This document shows, piece by piece, positions 56,893 through 64,000 of a stretch of DNA of 64,000 nucleotides (position 1 is its first letter; each line of letters opens with the position of its first letter). The translations under genes and the position numbers were made by a program. Under the pieces are notes generated by a model, which did not search any database, was not told the DNA's origin, and saw only the letters and a program-made list of their open reading frames with translations. The stretch lies in assembly GCA_028583605.1 (NCBI GenBank), contig CM053330.1, positions 17,695,539 through 17,759,538 on the forward strand. The letters are read 5' to 3'. Origin of the DNA: Dastarcus helophoroides (lineage: Eukaryota > Arthropoda > Insecta > Coleoptera > Bothrideridae).

Positions 56893-57107
56893 TTTTTGGT
56901 GGAACGGACTGGTCCTTGGTTATCTTCAAAAATTGAAACACACATCTTGTCCCCTGAAACCAAGAAAGACTAAAAAACACAACAAAGGTTGCTCTAACGC
57001 GATGCGATAGCCAAGCTATCATCTTCAGAGAGATACTGAGAGTATCTCTCTTTGTTGTGTTTTTTAGTCTTTCTTGGTTTCAAGGGACAAGATTTGTATT
57101 TCAATTA
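56893..57107. repeat. Hairpin repeat family, copy 7 (complete foldback form)
   Basis: The left arm (GAACGGACTGGTCCTTGGTT, GTCCCCTGAAACCAAGAAAG, AACAAAGGTTGCTCTAACGC) faces a shorter right arm (TCTTTCTTGGTTTCAAGGGA). The core lies on the minus strand: CTCTCTGAAGA, T, GATAGC-TTG-GCTATC, then GCATCGCG in place of GAAACGCG, so the conserved GAAA is lost here although the stem is perfect. Confidence 0.65.
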
Positions 57108-57239
57108 AAGAAGCAGTAACTGTGACAGTAAGTGAAGCGTGTATGTTGGTTTTCCCACATTCGCGAATGCGAATATTCATGTCCAACATCCGCAAATGCG
57201 AATGTTGTCTTTTTCACTGGCACTTGGAAAATTTTGTGA

Positions 57240-58350
57240 GAAAAATCGAAATTTTCAAAATAAATCAAATTTGGAGAGAAAATCCCAGTTTTTAAAGATA
57301 TTTATCTTATAATTTTTATTTTCATTACAATTTTCACATAATCTCAAAATTTACAAGAAATACTTTTCTCTAAATTTCGTAGAAATACTGTTCTGAAAAT
57401 TGTTGTTTCTACCAAAATCGAGAAAAAGGATGAAAAGTTCAATTTTCAGTAGAAAATTCTCGAAACATAAAACATATTGTCCTCAAGAATAGAACGAATT
57501 TTGAGAAAAAAGTTGAAATTTCCGGAGAGTCAAAATTTCGAGAAAAAGGCCGAAATGTTTATAAAATATTCAAAAACTTCAGCACTGTCCAATTTTGAGA
57601 GAAAAAAGTAAAATTTTTGAGTTAATACTCAAAATTCTACTTTCTCAATACTCGACTTTATAGTCGTAATTAAGAAAAAGACGAATTATAATTTTAAAAA
57701 AAACTTTTTTGGAGGGAGTCGGAGTTTTCAGGTAATCAAATTTGATATAAAAACCTGACCGTTTGGAAAAATTTGAAAATTATCAAAATTTAGAGAAAAA
57801 GATGATTTTCAAGGTAAATATCTAAAGTTCCAAATACCCAAAAAAATTTTGATAAAAACGAAAATTTCGCGAAAATATCAACATTTTGGGAAAAATATCG
57901 AAATTTCGAGAAAAAAGTCAAATGTTGACGAACATTTTTAAAAAGGGGCGAATTTTGAGGAGCATTTTAGAAAAAAAAGTGATATTTCAAGAAAAAGAAG
58001 TGTCGAAATTTCTCGACGCAATATTTATTTTTTAACGGCTGCCTGAGTGAAAGAGAAGCTGCCCCTTGCCCCACTGTGAGATCAGAAAGTATCCGCTATT
58101 GAGATAATAGTCGAACTTTTGAGAAAAAATTGATATTTTCAGAAAAATTCAAATTTTGAGAAGTGATGAAATTTGAAGAAAGAAAAACGACGAAACTTGA
58201 GATATAAATTCGAAATTGTGAGAAATTCAAATGTGGATAAAGGAGCTCGAAATTTAGAATAAATACGAAATTTCAAAAGAAAGAGAAATTTGGTGAAAAA
58301 AAAAGAGTCCCGCAGTTGAGAAGATAAATTTTCTATTAGTGTGAATCAGC
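57240..58350 (-). repeat. A-rich array, ended by a 13-base G run
   Basis: AAATTTCGAGAAAAAAG-type words repeat over about 1.1 kb. A run of 13 G occupies 58351-58363. No gene seen. Confidence 0.55.
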
Positions 58351-58363
58351 GGGGGGGGGGGGG

Positions 58364-58920
58364 CAAGTGCCCTAGTACCGTATTCTAGCTAATAGGAAAA
58401 GAAAGAATATTAAAAGAAGAAAAAAAATTAAAAAAAAACAAATTAAAAGAAAAAAGGCGGTGAAATAAAAAATACTTTTTATTAGGTGAGAGTGGAAAAT
58501 TACTACTTTAGTTATTTGGGACGTTACCAATGGAGTCCCGAACCCATGATCTGGATAATCTCAAGGGTCCATGAACCCTAGTTTAAGAAACCCTTTTTTA
58601 GCAGTTGCATTATTATTCCATAAATAATTTCCCGTTTTATTGCCAAATACATTCGTAATATATTTGCATAATTTCTTGCGAATGCGAATGCAAATATTAA
58701 AAAAACATGCGAATATTCGCGAATGCAAATGCGAATATTCGTTACGTCACTAGTATAAACGCTCGCTGGAAGATATTAGTCTTGGAGATCGAGAACGAAG
58801 TAGCCAACCATCTGAGTCCAAAAGTGGCGGCCTACGTTGAAAAAAAAAAATGTTTTCGAGAAACACATAATTTCGATGAAATCGTAATTGTACTAGAAAA
58901 AACTCCGCAATTTTAACATT
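58364..58920. other. Unassigned segment
   Basis: No gene. It contains a local repetition of GCGAATGCGAATAT-like words (58680-58740), similar to words at 57160-57200 (GCGAATGCGAATATTCATG). Confidence 0.3.
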
Positions 58921-60960
58921 AAAAGTAGAAATTTTTCAAGTTTACACACTAAACTTCGGAAACATTGGAAATTTCAAGATTAAGTAAATTTCAGGTTCCA
59001 AAATTTTTACCCTAGGGATTACCATTTGATTTGATCCTCCACTAGAAGTTGATAGTTTAAAATGTAAAATGGCCACGTTTTAGTTTGTCTTTAGTCAAAT
59101 TCCAAATTTGGATTTTCTTAGTACTGTTGATTTTTCTTCATTTTAGACTCTTATCTGTCGGAAACATTATCATTATTAAATTTATTTAACATTTCCAAAC
59201 TTTTTCACCGAAATCAGAAATCTTAAGTAACATTAATAATGATTTTGAAAATGGCTTATCTTCAAATGCCCACTTTTATATGAGGATCTTTATTTACAAA
59301 TCATGAATCTTTTCTCAGAATTTTATCTATTTCTTAAATTTTTTGCTTCCAATTTTCACTTTTTTTTCGTAAAAATTAAATGTCAAACTCAATTTTTTTT
59401 TCTAGTACATGTTCACTTTTTTTGAAATTTTGACTGTAAAATAAATTTTTTTCGACATTTTGAGAAATTTTTTGTTTTTTAGAAACTTCCTGTCAGGATT
59501 CATTTAATGTTCATCTTTTGTCTCAAATTTTCCGAAATTTTATTTATATTCTCAAAATTTCTTGTTTGAGATTCTTACACAAATACCAGTCTACTGTTTA
59601 AGTATTTACTTTTTTAAAATTTCTCTTAAAACTCGAGTTCAGGAAAATTTATTTTTTCGTACTTTTTTTGAGAAACTTCGATTTTTATTCTCAGGAGTTC
59701 TACCTTTCTCTAAAAATCTTTACTCGATTTTTCTAAGTTTCAGTTCTTTTTATAATTTATGAGTTGTTGGAAAATTTAGACTTCTTTCTTATAATTTTTG
59801 AAAAAAATCGAAATTTTCCAAAAACGGCGAAATTTTGAAGGATGTCAAAGTAAAAAATTGAAGTTTGTAAAAAATCAAAATTTAGAAAACAGCTGGAATT
59901 TTGAAAACAGTCAAGATTAAAAATAGCCAATTCTAAACAGCTAATATTTTTAAAAAATCTCGAAATGTTCAGAGAAATTCTAAAACAACTTCAAAATACA
60001 ACAAAAAAACGAAACTTCTAGAAGTCAGTATTTTTAAAATGTCAAAATTTTGAGGGAAAGGTGAAATTTTGAAAAAAGTTTCGCTTTCAAACAAAAAGAT
60101 GAAATTTTAAAATATGTCGAAATTTATAAACATAAGATTGAGAAAACCGAAATTTAAAAAAAACAGCATTTTTAAAAGAATTGAAATTTTCAAAACAATT
60201 TAAAATTTTGGAACAAGTTGATACTTTCAAAAAATCGAAAAGTCTAAATTTTTAAAAAGAAGTTAAATTTTGAAATAAAATTGACTTTTAAAAAATATTC
60301 CCGCTTTAAAAAACCTGACAATTCCAAAAAAAGAAAATATAAAAAAACCGAAATTTCCAAATTTAAAAATAGGTCAAATTTTAAATAAGAGATGAAATTT
60401 TTAAATAAAGAAATTTTGAGAAAAGACAAAATTTTGAATTAAGTCGAAAACTTTTTAGAAAAAGTTGAAGTTTTGAAAAAAAGTTAAACTTAAAAAGTCA
60501 AAATTTTGAAATGAAGTCCAAATCTTGACAAAATTCAACCTTTAAAAAATAACATTTTTAAAATATCAGTAAATATTTTTTAAAAAATTCAAAGTTTTGA
60601 AAAAAAAATTAAAAGTCAAATCTACATTTTGAAAAAAAAATTAAAATTGGAATAACTTCAAAAAAAATTGACATTTTGAAAAATTTGCCGAAATTTTGAC
60701 AGATATTCAAGAGATTAAAAATAAATCGAAATGAAAAGTGTTCAAATTAAAAATTAAACTTGTTTAGAATTGCTTAAAGTTTCTATTTTAAACTCCAAAA
60801 TTCGAAATTTAACCTCATAATTCGATCTATTTTCTCGAAATTTAGAAACATTTTTATTTTAAATATCAATCTTCTTTTGTAAAATTAAATTTTACGGAAA
60901 TCACAATATTTCGATTTTCTGTTTCTCCAAATTTAGAATTTAAATTCAACACTTTCGTCA
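58921..60960. repeat. AT array, T-rich to about 59790 then A-rich
   Basis: The word family flips strand near 59790 (TTCTTATAATTTTTGAAAAAAATCGAAATT): before it TTTCGATTTTT-type words dominate, after it AAAATCGAAATTT-type words. No gene. Confidence 0.6.
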
Positions 60961-60962
60961 CC

Positions 60963-61090
60963 AAAAGGAATTTTCCCCAAAAATTACAACCTATCCTTGT
61001 TTAAAAAGGCGGTTCATCGTCATCTATCCTTGTTTCCGTATCGTTCTTGCAGTGCTTCGAAGGCGAGTGGATTAAACTTAAAAAAAAACA
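60963..61090 (+). mobile_element. 3' end of the jockey-like element with A tail
   Basis: TTTTCCCCAAAAATTACAAC, CCTATCCTTGTTTAAAAAGG, CGGTTCATCGTCATCTATCC and GAGTGGATTAAACTTAAAAA match the 3' UTR of the copies at 25654 (minus) and 3372 (minus), ending in an A run. Severely 5'-truncated. Confidence 0.75.
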
Positions 61091-61445
61091 TTTTTTTCTT
61101 GTAAATTTCGAGTTGTTCTCGTATTGTCTCGAGTAATTGCCTAATTGATTTAAAGAAGTAAGAGTATGGCCATGTGTTATGATGAGAGGCAGGATCAAAA
61201 GGACCAAAACCAGAGTTACGTAATTTACGGATAATCCTTAAATGTACAGGGTGATCGTTTATAATGTCCCCTCATCTTACCTTTTTTGTTTTTCGTATCA
61301 GAGAAAAATGTTGAATACAAAAGTGGTACAAAATAATGTAAACTATTTGCAGAAAATATTTATCTATATACAGGTTATTCCAGAAATGAGTGATAGATGA
61401 CGAAATTAATTAAATTTAGGTACAGGACAGGTTACAAAAAAATAT
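61091..61445. repeat. Possible ends of unidentified DNA transposons
   Basis: TACAGGGTGATCGTTTATAA at 61246 and ATACAGGTTATTCCAGAAAT at 61369 have the look of insect transposon termini that begin with CAGG after TA. No protein evidence or paired end is available. Confidence 0.25.
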
Positions 61446-62230
61446 TTAGTTTTTCGAAGATTCTAAGAAGTTAGCAATATACAAATAAAAAATCACCATT
61501 TTAAAAAAAGTAGAAATCCAACTTTTAATAGGCAAAATTTTCAAAAAAGTTAAAAATTTTGAAAAAAATCCAAGTTTCGAAAAACTGTCGAAACTCTTTA
61601 AAAAGTCCAAATTACTACAAGAAGTCGAAATTTTGAAAATGAAAGTCCAAATTTTCAAATAAAATTGCTATTTTGAAAAAAAATCCAAGCTTTAAAAAAG
61701 TTGGCAGGGTCCAAATAGTTAAAATTGTCAAAAAAAGCTGAAACACTCAATATTTTTCTTCAGATTTTTAAAAGTATTCGAAATTTTCGAGCGAAAAGCC
61801 AGAGTTACCAGAATAAAAATATTCAAAAAAGTCGAAATTTTAAAAAACGTCTCCATGTTAACAAAAAAGTCGAAATTTTAAAAAACGTCTACATTTGAAC
61901 AAAAGAATCGAAATTTTGAAATAAAATCCTGAGGAAACAGCAACTAATATTCATAAAATACATTTTTAAAAACGGTCGAAAATATACAAAAGTTGAAATT
62001 CTGCAGAAAAAGATCGAAATTTTCAGAAAGTGAATTTTATTAAAGCAGAAATTTTTGAAAAGTTCCAGTTTTGAAAAAATCCAAAATTGTTACAATCGTG
62101 AAAATGTTCAAAATAAAAAAGAAAACGGAAAGAGTCGAAATTTAAATAGACAAAGTTTTAAAAAAATCGAATTTTTAATTTAACAAAAAAATGATTTATT
62201 TAACTGGGCATAGAAAGTAGTTGCATGGCA
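61446..62230 (-). repeat. A-rich array
   Basis: Words such as AAAAAAGTCGAAATTTTAAA, including one near-tandem pair at about 61836-61890 (AAGTCGAAATTTTAAAAAAC and GTCTCCATG / GTCTACATT variants). No gene. Confidence 0.6.
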
Positions 62231-64000
62231 AAACTGATAATGTTTCACCCTCATAATCGACTGGTGTCAGCTACTTTTGTTTGATAAATTTTTTTGCGCA
62301 CAGTCACGACGTATTTTTGTAGTGGGGTCCGCCAAGCGCGGGGCCCGTAGCATTTGCTAACCCTTGCTACGTGGTTAATGAGACATGGTTAAAAATCCTC
62401 CGCTTTAAAGTGCCAGCGAGATTAAAATTGAAATTTCAAAATTAAAGTCGAAATTAACAAAAAAATTACAATACATTACGAATTTAGTCACAGTTAAAAA
62501 AATATTAAAATTTTGAAGATAAGGTCTAAGTTTCCAAATAAGAATCAAAACTTGCGATTTAAGCCGAGAAAAATCGAAATATCGAGGTGCTAATTGAAAT
62601 TTATGTAGATAAAAATGGACCACCATAAAATCGTAATTTCGGTAAAAATTAGGATTTTGTGTTAAATTTTTAGAAAAAGCGAAAAAAAGTTATACTTGGA
62701 AAAACTCATTTTTTCTAAAATGTTGAGGTTGTTTTTCTAGAATTTCAATTTGTTCAATTTGAAGAAATTTAAGTAAATATAAAAGTTTTAATTCTTTCCT
62801 AGAAACCAATTGAATCGATGTTAAATACACAGCGTTATTAAAAGTTGAAATTTGGGGAACACATTTTCTGATTTGGATGTCAGAGTTTTCTTCCAGAGTT
62901 AACAATGTCCAATTTGGTCCCCATCTAGCCACGGGCTTGAAGTAAAAGTAATTTTAAACGAAATTATATGTTTTATATCAGCGTCTCCCAAACTTTTTTG
63001 TCATGGCCCGGTTATTATTATGCTTCCCCTTCGTGACAGATTAAAAGATAACTTAACTTAATACTTCGTTTTCTTTCTCAAGATGTCGTTCACATTTTGA
63101 GGTTAAAAGTTTTTTCTTTCTAAAAATTTTAATTTTCTTTCCTCAAAATATAGACTTCGATCCCAAAACTTTGCCTCGGAATCCCGAGTTGAAGGTCGAT
63201 CTGTTATCTCTCTTTAATCTTAAAATTGGATTTTATCACCATGCTGAATTTCTTTTAAAATTTCGGTACTTTTCTAAACCTTTTTCGAATAGATTTGATT
63301 TTTTATATTTGTCTAAAAATTCAAGATTAAATACACTTTATTTTCTGAAAATTTTGACTTAAATTTTGCTATTTTGAATTTTGAAGTGAACATTGAAAGA
63401 AAAATGTGGAGAATTTTGAAAATAGGATCAAACTTTTGAAAGAAAACCTAAAATGGTAAAACTTTTCTAAAAAGTTCGAATTTAAATTTTGAATTTTTGA
63501 TGTTTAACCTAAAATTTTGCTTTTTTTATTTCGACTTTTTTCTAAATATTTCGGCTTTAGAAATCGTAAGGTTTTGTTTTCAAAACTTCTACTCTAAACT
63601 CAAATTAGTCTTTTTCCTAAAGCCAGTTTTAGCCAAAAATTTTCTCACCGTTGAAATAGATTGACATTGATTTTTTAGAGACTTTTAGTGAAAATTGAAT
63701 ATTTTTAAAACCCATAATATCGACTTTAAATAGAAATTTGGACTTTTTTTTTCAAATTTAGAAATCAGAAGCTATAATTATGTTTTTTTTCTCTAATTTT
63801 TCACTATTTCTCCCAAAATTTCCATCTTAATTTAAAAAATCGATTTAGTATAGTAAAAAAAGGAAATTTCAAAATACGAGCTTGCAAGTGGTCTTTCAAG
63901 TTTTATTTCTGTGAGTTTAAGCTGGCAGTTTTAACAAAAAATATCAACATTCAAAATTTTTAAAAAATTAATATCTAGTTTGTAGAGGAAATTTCGTAAA
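62231..64000. repeat. Mixed AT-rich sequence with a hAT-like end
   Basis: CAGCGTCTCCCAAACTTTTT at 62979 resembles the start of hAT elements (CAGxxxTCxCCAAACTTTTT type). The GGGGTCCGCCAAGCGCGGGG palindrome-like stretch at 62324 is GC-rich. The remainder is degenerate array in T-rich orientation after 63100. No gene. Confidence 0.4.

Noticed and set aside
1..64000. CRISPR arrays, bacterial operons, rRNA genes
   Set aside because: None seen. The sequence is clearly eukaryotic (spliced genes, SINE, LINE and LTR remnants), and the repeats lack the fixed repeat-spacer pattern.

Overview
This is an AT-rich, intron-containing, repeat-dominated stretch of a eukaryotic nuclear genome. An arthropod, probably an insect, fits best: there are relics of mariner, Tc1-like and DUF4817-type DDE transposons, jockey-like non-LTR retrotransposons and a Penelope-like element, and one host gene is a multi-exon tubulin-tyrosine-ligase-like gene. 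The species cannot be named from the sequence alone.

Host genes. (a) The last exons of a C2H2-type zinc-finger gene lie at 1-215 (+). (b) A complete six-exon TTLL gene (10730-22668, +) encodes 522 residues with an N-terminal signal anchor, a TTL domain and a cysteine-rich tail; a TTLL15-type protein is the best match. Its introns carry a mariner relic, a Penelope-like relic split by a solo LTR, and several copies of a hairpin repeat. (c) An intronless 296-codon gene of unknown function lies at 37503-38393 (+). (d) A single spliced exon with a nuclear-localisation-like cluster and the start of a CxxC zinc finger lies at 47991-48109 (+). (e) A group of unidentified, probably spliced coding blocks lies on the minus strand at 55789-56412.

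Mobile DNA. There are three solo LTRs of one family (17129-17441, 41718-42696 interrupted, 43248-43616), each flanked by a 4-bp duplication of the form ATAN. A mariner (25055-27452) has a jockey-like element nested inside it. Other elements are a Tc1-like element (6955-8394), a 1.75-kb DNA transposon with about 240-bp inverted repeats (53796-55545), a DD41E-spaced transposase pseudogene flanked by diverged direct repeats (35514-37189), a chimeric jockey-like block (49519-52024) and several foldback elements. About half of the window is a degenerate, strand-asymmetric repeat built from runs of T or A around TTTCGAC or its complement; it can switch orientation abruptly.

The most notable observation is a well-formed type I hammerhead ribozyme on the minus strand at 42341-42397, inside a foldback insertion with perfect 53-bp arms that interrupts one of the LTRs. 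A second, separate repeat family (seven copies) carries a hammerhead-like hairpin whose stem shows compensatory base changes between copies; a Penelope-like origin is plausible but not shown.
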